A stretch of 64,000 nt of DNA, taken from Erythrobacter sp. (lineage in GTDB: Bacteria > Pseudomonadota > Alphaproteobacteria > Sphingomonadales > Sphingomonadaceae). Of the stretch, positions 46,934 to 56,292 are shown one piece after another (positions within the stretch are counted from its first letter, which is position 1; each line of letters begins with the position of its first letter). The DNA lies in assembly GCA_009993605.1 (NCBI GenBank), contig JAACTB010000007.1, positions 496,001 through 560,000 on the forward strand, in the 5' to 3' direction. The notes under the pieces were generated by a model. The model searched no databases. It saw only the letters and a list, made by a program, of their open reading frames with translations, and was not told the DNA's origin. The translations under genes were made by a program, and so were the position numbers.

Positions 46934-48549
46934 CAGACCCGCACCACCAGCGCGCCGTAGGGCCCGAGACTGTCGGACGTGACCGAGTTGACGCTGCATA
47001 GGGTTTCTCCTTGGGGAACGGGGATATCGTGAAGGGGATTGGGCGACAGGTTGAACAGGCAGACGATCCGCTCGCCGTCGCCCACGCGTTCGAGGCGCAG
47101 CAGCGCGCCATCGGCATGGCAGGCCGCGCTGCCGTGGCGCAAAGCGGGCGAGGCGTTGCGAAGCGCGATCACCTCGCGAGTCAGCGCCAGCAGCGAGGCC
47201 GGGTCAGCGGATTGCAGAGCGACCGAGCGGGCGAGGTTTTCCTCACCGAGCGGGAGCCAGGGCGTGGACGCGCCGAAGCCGCCCTCGCCTTCACTCTCCC
47301 ACGGCATCGGTGTGCGCGCGCCGTCGCGCGACAGAGTCAGCGGCCAGTTCGCAATCGCTTCGGGGTCCTTCAGTTGCTCGAACGGGATGTCGACCTGCGT
47401 CAGGCCCAGCTCCTCGCCTTGATAGAGGATGATATTGCCTCTGAGGCTCGCCAGCAGCAGCAGCTTCATCCGCGCGAATTGATCGCGATCTTCGGGCGCG
47501 CACCAGCGCGAAACGGCGCGCGGCGCATCGTGATTCTCGAACGCCCAGCTCGGCCAGCCAATCCCGTCCTCCTCCGGCCATTCCGCCAGCGCGGCGCAGA
47601 CGAGGCCGGGGGTAAGGCGATCGGCGTAGAGGAAATTGAACCCGTAGGCGGAATTGAGGCGGGTATCGCCGTGGGTAAAGGCTTTCATCTCCGCTTCGGC
47701 CTCGTCCCCGCCGACCTCCGCGACGGTGAAGATCGCATCATACTCGTCTGTCACCGCGCGAATGCGTTCGATGAAGCCGGATATGTCGGGATGCGACATG
47801 TTGTGGATCTTGCGCTGGAAATCGAACGGGCGCGTGCGCGGGCGGTCGGTCAGCGGGGCGGGCGGATTGTCGCGCAATTGCGGATCGTGCATCGCGAAAT
47901 TCAGCGCATCGATCCTGAAACCGTCCACGCCGCGATCGAGCCAGAACCGCGCGACGCCGAGCAGCGCTTCCTGCACGTCAGGATTGTGCCCGTTCAGCTG
48001 CGGCTGACAGCTGAGGAAATTGTGCAGGTAATACTGCCCGCGCCGCGCATCCCAGGTCCAGGCCGGGCCGCCGAACACCGACTGCCAGTTGGACGGCGGC
48101 GTCCCGTCCGGCTTGGCATCGGCCCAGACATACCAGTCCGCCTTCTCGTTATCGCGGCTCGCGCGGCTTTCGACGAACCATGCGTGTTCGTCCGAGGTGT
48201 GCGAATAGACCTGGTCGATCAGGACCTTGAGGCCGAGCTCATGCGCGCGGGCGACCAGCGCGTCGAAATCGGCGAGCGTGCCGAAGATCGGATCGACATC
48301 GCGATAATCGCTGACGTCGTAGCCGAAATCCTTCATCGGGCTGGTGAAGAAGGGCGAGATCCAGATCGCATCGACGCCGAGCGAGGCGACATGGTCGAGC
48401 CGCTGGGTGATGCCCGGAAGGTCTCCGATCCCGTCTCTGTTCGCATCCATGAAGCTGCGCGGATAGATCTGGTAGATCGCCGCGCCGCGCCACCATTCGA
48501 CCGCGGGATCGGCTTGCGGCGAGAGTGCGGGCTTGCTCAGGCTCGCCAT
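46933..48549 (-). CDS. GH13 alpha-glucosidase (oligo-1,6-glucosidase-like), cytosolic
   Basis: WWRGAAIYQIYPRSFMDANRDGIGDLPGITQRLDHVASLGVDAIWISPFFTSPMKDFGYDVSDY, GVDGFRIDALNFAM, SWAFENHDAPRAVSRW. Confidence 0.95.
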   Translation of the reverse strand: MASLSKPALSPQADPAVEWWRGAAIYQIYPRSFMDANRDGIGDLPGITQRLDHVASLGVDAIWISPFFTSPMKDFGYDVSDYRDVDPIFGTLADFDALVARAHELGLKVLIDQVYSHTSDEHAWFVESRASRDNEKADWYVWADAKPDGTPPSNWQSVFGGPAWTWDARRGQYYLHNFLSCQPQLNGHNPDVQEALLGVARFWLDRGVDGFRIDALNFAMHDPQLRDNPPAPLTDRPRTRPFDFQRKIHNMSHPDISGFIERIRAVTDEYDAIFTVAEVGGDEAEAEMKAFTHGDTRLNSAYGFNFLYADRLTPGLVCAALAEWPEEDGIGWPSWAFENHDAPRAVSRWCAPEDRDQFARMKLLLLASLRGNIILYQGEELGLTQVDIPFEQLKDPEAIANWPLTLSRDGARTPMPWESEGEGGFGASTPWLPLGEENLARSVALQSADPASLLALTREVIALRNASPALRHGSAACHADGALLRLERVGDGERIVCLFNLSPNPLHDIPVPQGETLCSVNSVTSDSLGPYGALVVRV

Positions 48550-50378
48550 CAGTCCGCTCCCAATTCGCAGACCGCCCAGCCGAATGCCGGGATGGTCAGC
48601 CGCACGCTACCGGGTGCCATCGGCGTAGCAGGGCACTCGCCCGACAAAGCCACGAGGCTGCGTGCGCCGTAATCCACCTCGATATCGCGCGTGATCGCCT
48701 GATCGGACGTGTTGAACGCCGCCAGGACGCGCTGGCCGCTTTCCTCGTCATACCGTTCGACCGCCAGCAGGCCCGGCCCCTCATGGTCGAAACCGCGCAC
48801 CGTGGTCAGCCCGCGCCGCAAGGCGGGCGAGCCGGTGCGCATCGCTGCCAATTCGCCGATCAGGACATAGAGCGGGTGGGCGGTGTCGAAATTGTCGCCC
48901 GCCGTCGTCGCATCGGTGCCGAGAAGCGCATTGTCGTTATAGGCATCGACCCGGCTTTCGAACATGTCCTCGCGCGCCAGCTGGTCGTTGCCGTCCGAAA
49001 TGAAGCCCTGCTCGTCCCCGTAATAGACCGTCGGCACGCCGCGCAGCGCGAACATCATCGCATGGCCGAGCCGCGTGCGCGCGAGCAATTCGTCGCGATC
49101 CTCGGTCTCGGCATAGTCGCGCAGGAACATCGAAAAACGGCCGAAATCGTGATTGCCGAGAAAGGTCGGAAGGCCCGTCGCGGTCTTCGCGCCGCCGGGA
49201 TAGATTATGTCCTGCGCCAGGAAATCGGCCATCACCTGCGGCGCAGCCTTCCCGCTCGCGACCAGCTGCGCCGCCTTGGCGAAGCCCATGTCGAGCGCAT
49301 AGGGCAGGTCCGCTTCTGCCATCACTCGCGCCGCCGTGACCGCGTCGGGCGTGTCGTAGGCGATCTCGCCGAAGATATGGAAATTGGGAATTCCCTTCGC
49401 TTCGGCGCGTTCGAGCATGGCGGGCACGAAGGCCTGCCAGAATTCCGGGTTCACATGCTTGGCCGTGTCGATCCGAAAGCCATCGATCCCGTAGCGGTCG
49501 ATCCAACCGCCGAAGATATCGATCATGCCTGCAACGACTCGCGGATGTTCGGTGAAGAGATCGTCCAGCCCGACGAAATCGCCATAGACGCTGCTCTCGC
49601 CGATCCAGAACGTGTCGCCGCGATTGTGGTAATAGATCGGATCGTTGAGCCAGGCGGGGACCTTCACGTTCCGCTCCGCTGCCGGGACCACGGGCGTGTA
49701 GGCGTAGCTTGGATCGGTCAGCCGCGCCCAGTTATCGGCGCTCGGATCGCTGGGGTCGAAGCCCTGGTTGATCGCCGCGCCGTCCGGGCCGCCCTTGGTC
49801 GAATAGGGATAGTCGCCCTTGCTGCGATATTCGTATGCGTTCTCGGCGAAGCGGATCACGTCGGCGGTGTGGTTGGCGATGATGTCCATATAGACCTTCA
49901 TGCCCCGCGCGTGGGCAGCATCGACAAAGGCTTCGAACTCTTCATTGGTACCGAAATGGGGATCGACCTGCGTGAAATCGGTCACCCAATACCCGTGATA
50001 ACCGGCGCTGAAGCTGCCCGGATTGCCGGGATCGCCCTGAACCGGCTTGTTCTTGAAGATCGGCGCGAACCAAATCGCGGTGACGCCCATACCCTGAATA
50101 TAATCGAGCTTCTCGGTCAGCCCTTTGAGGTCCCCGCCGTGATAGAAGCCCTTGTGGGTGGGATCGTATCCGCTGACGAGCCGATCATTCGGATAGCCGC
50201 CCAGATCGTTCGCGGTGTCGCCATTGGCGAAGCGATCGGGGAGGACGAAATAGATCACCTCGTCTTCGACACCGCGCGCGCGAAAGCTTTCCGGCTCGCT
50301 CGGTTGGGCGAGGACCGGGCCGCTGGCAAGCAGAGCGGCGGCGACAGTAAAGGCACGGGTCAGGGCGAAAATCTTCAT
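48549..50378 (-). CDS. GH13 alpha-amylase/cyclomaltodextrinase-like, with signal peptide
   Basis: MKIFALTRAFTVAAALLASGPVLAQ; DEVIYFVLPDRFANGD, GYWVTDFTQVDPHFGTNEEFEAFVDAAHARGMKVYMDIIANHTADV, GIDGFRIDTAKHVNPEFW, FLGNHDFGRF. Confidence 0.94.
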   Translation of the reverse strand: MKIFALTRAFTVAAALLASGPVLAQPSEPESFRARGVEDEVIYFVLPDRFANGDTANDLGGYPNDRLVSGYDPTHKGFYHGGDLKGLTEKLDYIQGMGVTAIWFAPIFKNKPVQGDPGNPGSFSAGYHGYWVTDFTQVDPHFGTNEEFEAFVDAAHARGMKVYMDIIANHTADVIRFAENAYEYRSKGDYPYSTKGGPDGAAINQGFDPSDPSADNWARLTDPSYAYTPVVPAAERNVKVPAWLNDPIYYHNRGDTFWIGESSVYGDFVGLDDLFTEHPRVVAGMIDIFGGWIDRYGIDGFRIDTAKHVNPEFWQAFVPAMLERAEAKGIPNFHIFGEIAYDTPDAVTAARVMAEADLPYALDMGFAKAAQLVASGKAAPQVMADFLAQDIIYPGGAKTATGLPTFLGNHDFGRFSMFLRDYAETEDRDELLARTRLGHAMMFALRGVPTVYYGDEQGFISDGNDQLAREDMFESRVDAYNDNALLGTDATTAGDNFDTAHPLYVLIGELAAMRTGSPALRRGLTTVRGFDHEGPGLLAVERYDEESGQRVLAAFNTSDQAITRDIEVDYGARSLVALSGECPATPMAPGSVRLTIPAFGWAVCELGAD

Positions 50379-51958
50379 CGGGCCGTCTCCATCGTGGCGG
50401 CGGGAAGGGAACTGGCTTGCGGCGCACAGAAGCGGCGCAGGAATTCGGTGTGTGTCGGCATCCGGTCGACGAGCGAGGCGATCCCGCTCTCGATCTCGCC
50501 GAGGAGCCGGGCGAGCGCGGAGGGGTCGAGGGCGTCGGCATTGGGATGGGTATCGCGCGGCAGGATGCCCTGCCCGACCAGAACCTGCACCCAGCCGGGC
50601 TCGGTGAACAATTCCTCATGATCGCGATGGAGATATCCGGTCTCGCGGAACAGTTCGAGCCGCGTGGCAAGGCTGTCGGGCAAGGGCATGGCGCGGCAGC
50701 GATCCCAGAACGGCTCGCCCTGGCGCTCGTTCGCGGCGTAATGCAGGATCAGGAAATCGCGCACGCTTTCCCATTCGAAGCGGCTCTGGCGATTGAATTC
50801 GTTGGCCATCACGCGCGTGGCGTCGCGGCGTGGCAACATGGCGAGAAAGCGCGCGATGCCCGATTGGATCAGATGGATGCTGGTCGATTCCAGCGGTTCG
50901 AGGAAGCCTGCGGCAAGTCCCAGAGCGAGGCAATTGCCGGTCCAGGGCGCGCTGCGCATACCGGTCGTGAAACGCAGCCGGTTGGGCTCTGCGAGCGCCT
51001 CGCCTTCGATATGGGCGCGCAGGGTCGCTTCGGCCTCGTCGTCGGACAGGTAGTCGCTGCAATAGACGAGGCCGTTGCCCGTCCGATGCTGCAAGGGGAT
51101 CCGCCATTGCCACCCCGCCATGTGCGCGGTGGCGCGGGTATAGGGTGCGGGATCGCCATCGCTAGCCGACGGCAGCGCGATCGCGCGATCGCAGGGCAGC
51201 CAATGGCTCCAGTCCTCCAAATCTGCGCTGGCCTCGCTCAGAAGCGCGCGAAATCCGGTGCAATCGAGGAAGAAATCCGCCTCGATCCGGTCTCCATTGT
51301 CCAGTGCAAGCGCCTGAATATCGCCGTTTTCCCCATCGCGCTCGACGGAATTAATCCGTCCCTCGACCCGCACCGCGCCACGCGCTTCGGCGAAGCGGCG
51401 AAGGAAAGCGGCATAGAGCGAGGCGTCGAAATGGTAGGCCCAGGGCAAGTCGGCCCCCTGCCCGGCCGGCCACATCTGCATCCGGCCCGCGCGCGCCGCC
51501 CGCTCGTTCAGCGAATAGGCGGCAAGCTCACCCGCAATCCTCAAGTTCCGCCCGCGCAGCCAGAGCTGGTGGAACGGCAACAGCCCCGCTCCGCGCCCGA
51601 GATTGCCGAAAGCGTGCATGTAGCTTTCGCCCGGCTTGCGCCATCCGGCGAACTCGATCCCGAGCTTGAACGTCCCCCTGGTCTCGCGCAGGAATTCGCC
51701 CTCGTCGATGCCGAGGCTGCGGTTGAACAGGCGGATCTGCGGGATCGTCGCCTCGCCCACGCCGACCGTCCCGATCGCATCGGATTCGATCAGTGTGACT
51801 GCGCACCCGGTCAGCTTCGAGAGGGCCGCCGCCGCCATCCAGCCGGCCGTGCCGCCGCCCGCGATGGCGATCGAGAGGGGAGCGGTCTCCCGTTGGCTTT
51901 CATGCATCACGGCCATGGCGCTACCTCCTTCGGCGCCCGCCTTCATCGGCGGAGCCAC
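50375..51958 (-). CDS. Flavin-dependent (tryptophan) halogenase family protein, second copy
   Basis: IAIAGGGTAGWMAAAALSKL, GVGEATIPQIRLFNRSLGIDEGEFLRETRGTFKLGIEFAGW, GWQWRIPLQH, GFLEPLESTSIHLIQSG; actual start probably 51916 (MAVMHES). Confidence 0.92.
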   Translation of the reverse strand: MAPPMKAGAEGGSAMAVMHESQRETAPLSIAIAGGGTAGWMAAAALSKLTGCAVTLIESDAIGTVGVGEATIPQIRLFNRSLGIDEGEFLRETRGTFKLGIEFAGWRKPGESYMHAFGNLGRGAGLLPFHQLWLRGRNLRIAGELAAYSLNERAARAGRMQMWPAGQGADLPWAYHFDASLYAAFLRRFAEARGAVRVEGRINSVERDGENGDIQALALDNGDRIEADFFLDCTGFRALLSEASADLEDWSHWLPCDRAIALPSASDGDPAPYTRATAHMAGWQWRIPLQHRTGNGLVYCSDYLSDDEAEATLRAHIEGEALAEPNRLRFTTGMRSAPWTGNCLALGLAAGFLEPLESTSIHLIQSGIARFLAMLPRRDATRVMANEFNRQSRFEWESVRDFLILHYAANERQGEPFWDRCRAMPLPDSLATRLELFRETGYLHRDHEELFTEPGWVQVLVGQGILPRDTHPNADALDPSALARLLGEIESGIASLVDRMPTHTEFLRRFCAPQASSLPAATMETAR

Positions 51959-52024
51959 GGTCGGGCAGACCGAAGCGGCGGGGAAGCGGACCCTGTCTCA
52001 TGGTCCGTCGCCCCGCCGTCCGCA

Positions 52025-54811
52025 TCAGAACTTGTAGGTGAAGCCTGCGAGGAAGCGACGCCCGTAGAGCTGATAATCGACCACCTGGTTGCGCTCCGCC
52101 CCGGTGGAGACGAAGGGCTGATCGGTCAGGTTCTGGCCCTGGAGGTAGAGCGAGAGCCCTTCCAGCGCGGTACCATCCTGGAAGTCGTAGCCGATCTGCG
52201 CATCGATGATCGTTTCTGCCAGCGCGGTGCGCCGCACGGGCGATCCGCCGAAGCCGGTGAAGTCACCGAGGAAGGTCGAGCGATAGCGGGCGCTGACGCG
52301 GGTGTTGAACCCTGCCCGCTCGAAATAGGCGGTCCCGTTGACGACCCATTTCGAATAGCCGGGGATCTGCGTCTCGTTTCCGTCCGCATCCTCGATCTTG
52401 GTATTGGTGTAGCTGGCGCCGCCCGTGATGCCGAACCCTTCCAGCGCCTCGCTGAAGGTGTCGAAGGGCAGCGTCACCGCCAGTTCCGCACCGTAGAGAT
52501 CGCCCCCGCCGGTGTTGATCGGCGCATCCAGCGTGCCGATCGGCGACAGGTTGGGATAGGCCGCGCTGCCCGGGGGCGGCGGGAAGGACGAATAATCGAA
52601 CGCGAAGCGGCCGTTGAAGACGTAGCTCTTGATGTCCTTGTAGAACAGCTGGAGCGCCACGACCCCGCCGGTGCCGAAATATTTCTCGATGTTGAAATCG
52701 ACGGCATTGGCGCGATAGGGCCGCAGATAGGGGTTGCCGCCACCGCCACGGATGATCCCGCCGGGCACCGAATTATCGATCCCGTAACCGATCGAAAGGC
52801 GCGTGTCGTCCAAGCGGGGCCGCATGATCTCGCGCGCCGCCGCGACGCGGAACACCCAGTCGCTGTTGAGACGTAAGGAGAGGTTCGCGCTCGGCAACAC
52901 ATCCCAGTAATCGTCGCCAAGGGTCAGGCGCTGCGGGCCGGCAGCCGGGAAGATGAAGCCGGTCGAATTCTGAACCGTGTTTATCCCCTGCACGCCGACA
53001 TTGCCGGTCAGCACGCCGCTCGCCAGTTCCTGCTCGATATTCGCCTGGAGATAGAGCGTCATCAGGTCTTCATTGACCGTGTAGCTCTTGCTCAGAACGT
53101 CATTGGCGGCGTTCGGCCCGGTCGCGACGCGCGGTTCGAGCACGAGGATGCCGGCCGCGATCAGCTCGCGCGGATCGTAGCTGACGATGGGGCCGAGGCC
53201 GAGATAAGTGAGGTCGGTCGCGCGCAGCAGGAATTGCGAGGGGATCGCCACCTCGGTCGCGCCGTTGGGCAAGCGCACGAAAGCCTCGTCCGGGGTCAGG
53301 CTCTTCTCGCGCGTCGTGTAGTTCATGCCGAACTGCACGCTGCGCAGGAATCCGCCGTCGAATTCCTTTTCGACCTCGCCGCGGAACTGGAACAGCTCGT
53401 CCTCGATGATGCGGTTGTTGGAATAGCCCGCCTGCGGGATCGCGCCGCCGCCCCAGCCGAGCGGGTCGGTCAGGAAGATGCGTGCCGGATCGCTGTAATC
53501 GAGCGAGGGGTTGAAGACGGTGCCTTCGTCGCCCGAGGTGAAGCCGATCGTGGCCGCCGAACCGCGCCCGGTCGAAGGGCCGTTGAAGCCGGTGCCGGAA
53601 TAGCTTTCCAGGCTCAATTCGTTGCGATCGGTGCGCGAATAGCCGAAGTCGAAGAAGGCGGTCCAGCCGTCGTCACCATCCCACAGCGCGTTGAAGCCGC
53701 CCGAATAGAGGTCGGCCTTGCGCTGGAACACGTCGTTTCGGATCACGCCGCGCACATTGTCGAACTGGCCCGCGGTGACGAGCCCGTCCTCGACCGTGAA
53801 ATTGGCCGGATTGAACGTCGTCCCGAACGCGCCGAAGCCGAGCGGGAGCTCGATGCCGCGCTTGGACTGGTCGTCGTCGAAATTGGAGTAGAACCCGTCG
53901 ACGGTGAGCGTCAGCTGGGGCATCGGCTGCCATTGCAGCGTGCCGTTGACGCCGAGGCGCTTCAACCGTGTCGAGGTGACATAGGACTTGGACCCGCCGA
54001 TCAGCGCCGCATCCTGGCCGTTCACCTGCGTTCCGGCATAGCCCCAGGCGTTGAATTCCTGAAGCTGGTAGGGCTCGTCCACATAAGAGGCCGCGAGCGA
54101 GATGCCGAGCGTATCGTCGGCGAACTGGTCGACGAAGGTGCCGTTGACGCGATAGCCGAATTCGCGCGAACCGGCGTTGAGCGCGCCGATATCGGCCCAC
54201 GATCCGCGCGCGCCCACGGCGAAGATCTGCTTGCCGGTTTCGAGCGGGCGGATCGTGCGGATATCGATCGTGCCGACGAGGCCTTGCCCGACCAGCGATG
54301 CGGTCGGCGACTTGTAGACGACGACCTGGTTGACGATTTCGGAAGGATACTGGTCCAGCTCGACCGAGCGGTTGTCGCTCGTCGTCGTCTGTTCACGGCC
54401 GTTCAACAGCGTCTGCGAGAAGTCCGGGCCGAAGCCGCGGATCGCGACCACGTTGGCGCGCCCGTTCAGGCGCTGCGCGGTGAGGCCGGGAAGGCGCGCG
54501 ATCGATTCGCCGATCGAGGCGTCGGGCAATTTGCCGATATCTTCCGCCGTGACCGATTCGACGATCTGGTCGGACAGCTTCTTTTCCGCGACCGCGCTTT
54601 CGAGGCTGGCGCGAAAGCCCGTCACGATGATGACTTCGTCCGATGCGGCATCGGGATCGGTGACCGGCTGGCCTTCGTCGACCTGGTCGGGCGTGGTCTG
54701 CTGGCTACCCTGCGCCATCGCGACGGAGGGAAGTAGGCCGCTCGCCAGCGCCAGGGTTGCGGTGAATGCGGAAATGCTGATCCCGCTGCGAAGCGTGTCG
54801 CGAAAAGCCAT
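52025..54811 (-). CDS. TonB-dependent receptor of alpha-glucan/maltose locus
   Basis: Signal peptide; DEVIIVTGFRASLESAVAEKKLSDQIVESVTAEDIGKLPDASIGESIARLPGLTAQRLNGRANVVAIRGFGPDFSQTLLNGREQ; C-terminal LYGRRFLAGFTYKF. Confidence 0.95.
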   Translation of the reverse strand: MAFRDTLRSGISISAFTATLALASGLLPSVAMAQGSQQTTPDQVDEGQPVTDPDAASDEVIIVTGFRASLESAVAEKKLSDQIVESVTAEDIGKLPDASIGESIARLPGLTAQRLNGRANVVAIRGFGPDFSQTLLNGREQTTTSDNRSVELDQYPSEIVNQVVVYKSPTASLVGQGLVGTIDIRTIRPLETGKQIFAVGARGSWADIGALNAGSREFGYRVNGTFVDQFADDTLGISLAASYVDEPYQLQEFNAWGYAGTQVNGQDAALIGGSKSYVTSTRLKRLGVNGTLQWQPMPQLTLTVDGFYSNFDDDQSKRGIELPLGFGAFGTTFNPANFTVEDGLVTAGQFDNVRGVIRNDVFQRKADLYSGGFNALWDGDDGWTAFFDFGYSRTDRNELSLESYSGTGFNGPSTGRGSAATIGFTSGDEGTVFNPSLDYSDPARIFLTDPLGWGGGAIPQAGYSNNRIIEDELFQFRGEVEKEFDGGFLRSVQFGMNYTTREKSLTPDEAFVRLPNGATEVAIPSQFLLRATDLTYLGLGPIVSYDPRELIAAGILVLEPRVATGPNAANDVLSKSYTVNEDLMTLYLQANIEQELASGVLTGNVGVQGINTVQNSTGFIFPAAGPQRLTLGDDYWDVLPSANLSLRLNSDWVFRVAAAREIMRPRLDDTRLSIGYGIDNSVPGGIIRGGGGNPYLRPYRANAVDFNIEKYFGTGGVVALQLFYKDIKSYVFNGRFAFDYSSFPPPPGSAAYPNLSPIGTLDAPINTGGGDLYGAELAVTLPFDTFSEALEGFGITGGASYTNTKIEDADGNETQIPGYSKWVVNGTAYFERAGFNTRVSARYRSTFLGDFTGFGGSPVRRTALAETIIDAQIGYDFQDGTALEGLSLYLQGQNLTDQPFVSTGAERNQVVDYQLYGRRFLAGFTYKF

Positions 54812-54864
54812 GTGTCTACCCTCTCCAGAACCAGCCCGCCTTGGACCGGAATTCCTTTTGGTTC

Positions 54865-54895
54865 GGGCGGTTTCCGATTGTCGGATTTCCCGCCC
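54865..54895 (-). promoter_or_regulatory. Two-tier hairpin in the leader of the TonB receptor gene
   Basis: Outer GGGCGG(54865-54870)/CCGCCC(54890-54895); inner TCCGA(54873-54877)-TTG-TCGGA(54881-54885). Confidence 0.45.
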
Positions 54896-54939
54896 TTCCC
54901 TTCACGGATAGGACCGGTTTCGTGCGCTGCGGAAGACAG

Positions 54940-54965
54940 CATACGTATGTGATGCGATGCATCGC
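54940..54965. promoter_or_regulatory. Candidate LacI-type operator(s): CATACGTATG and GCGATGCATCGC palindromes
   Basis: Perfect palindromes at 54940-54949 and 54954-54965 in the divergent TonB-receptor/LacI intergenic region; the first has an A-C-G-T centre typical of LacI-family operators. Confidence 0.55.
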
Positions 54966-55123
54966 GGCACCGCTGTTGCGCGATTGCCATAGCGTTCGGG
55001 CCGGCCCGCATTGCCATAATCGCCGCTGCGGCTTAGCGTGACTGCGGCTTGCGGTAAGCGCGGGAAAACACGCCGCTCTCGCAAGCATTGGGCGCATTCC
55101 GGGCGCGCAATCGGGAGAGAGGC

Positions 55124-56188
55124 ATGGGACGCACGCCGAGCGGGAGGCCGACGAGTTTCGATATCGCCTATCGCGCGGGCGTGTCGCAGCCGACCGTCAG
55201 CCGGGCCCTGCGCGGCGACAAATCGGTGAGCGCGAAGACCCGTGCCCGGATCGAGGCGATCGCCGCCGAGCTCAATTACACCGTCGACAAGAACGCCAGC
55301 TCGCTGCGCTCGCAACGCTCCAACACGATCGCGCTGCTCTTCTTCGAGGACCCCACGCCCGACGAGAGCATGATCAATCCCTTCTTCCTCGCGATGCTGG
55401 GATCGATCACGCGTGCCTGCGCGGACCGGGGGCTCGACCTGCTGATCTCGTTCCAGCGAATGGAGGACGACTGGCACGTCCGCTATCAGGACAGCCACCG
55501 GGCGGACGGTCTGATCCTGCTGGGTTATGGCGACTACACGCTCTATCGCGAGCGGCTCGACCAGCTGGAGCGGCAGGGCACGCATTTCGCGCGCTGGGGT
55601 TCGGTGTCGAGCGATGCGAGCGGCGTGACGGTGGGGACCGACAACCACGCCGCCGGGGTTCTGGCGGGCGCGCACCTCATCGAAAACGGGCGGCGCAAGA
55701 TCGCCTTCCTAGGCCATGCGGACGAGCATTATCCCGAATTTCGCGGGCGCTATCTGGGCTTGTGCGAAGCGCTCGGCGCAGCGGGGATCGCGCCCGACCC
55801 GGCGCTTCAGTTCGATGCGATCACGACCGAGGAGGCCGGACACCGGGCCACGCAATCCCTCATCGCCTCGGGCGCGCATTTCGATGCGATCTTCGCTGCG
55901 AGCGACCTTATCGCCATTGGTGCGATGCGCGCGATCAAGGAAGCGGGCCGCCTTGTGCCCGACGATATCGCGGTGGTAGGATTCGACGATATTCCGGCGG
56001 CCAGCCTGACCACGCCGCCGCTGACCACCGTGATGCAGGATATCGGCGCGGCAGGGCAGGCCCTTGTCGAGACGCTGCTGGCCCAGATCGAGGGCCGCGA
56101 CCTGCCGCCGCGCAGGCTAGCGGGACGACTGATCGTGAGAGGGTCGAGCGCGCCTGCGAATGGTGCGACGAACGGGTCCACGCCCTGA
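55124..56188 (+). CDS. LacI family transcriptional regulator
   Basis: [66 protein letters not shown]; periplasmic-binding-like C-terminal domain with [19 protein letters not shown]. Confidence 0.95.
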   Translation: MGRTPSGRPTSFDIAYRAGVSQPTVSRALRGDKSVSAKTRARIEAIAAELNYTVDKNASSLRSQRSNTIALLFFEDPTPDESMINPFFLAMLGSITRACADRGLDLLISFQRMEDDWHVRYQDSHRADGLILLGYGDYTLYRERLDQLERQGTHFARWGSVSSDASGVTVGTDNHAAGVLAGAHLIENGRRKIAFLGHADEHYPEFRGRYLGLCEALGAAGIAPDPALQFDAITTEEAGHRATQSLIASGAHFDAIFAASDLIAIGAMRAIKEAGRLVPDDIAVVGFDDIPAASLTTPPLTTVMQDIGAAGQALVETLLAQIEGRDLPPRRLAGRLIVRGSSAPANGATNGSTP

Positions 56189-56192
56189 CGCC

Positions 56193-56205
56193 ACATTCGT
56201 ATGCA
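56193..56205. promoter_or_regulatory. Second copy of candidate operator upstream of the MFS gene
   Basis: CACATTCGTATGC; its reverse complement GCATACGAATGTG matches GCATACGTATGTG near 54939-54951 at 12 of 13 positions. Confidence 0.5.
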
Positions 56206-56292
56206 GCCTTGTGAGGCCCGCCGCTTCGTGCGAGCGCGGACCGCATCCGAGCAGGCGTGAAGACCTGCCGGATACGGACGAGGAAAACCGCG

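Noticed and set aside
44855-46960. 701-aa plus-strand ORF over GH97
   Set aside because: Antisense shadow of the GH97 gene; no recognisable family motif.
48525-50621. 698-aa plus-strand ORF over the GH13 gene
   Set aside because: Antisense shadow of GH13; the sense strand carries all GH13 conserved regions.
50417-52876. 819-aa plus-strand ORF over the halogenase and receptor genes
   Set aside because: Antisense to two well-supported genes and crosses their boundary.
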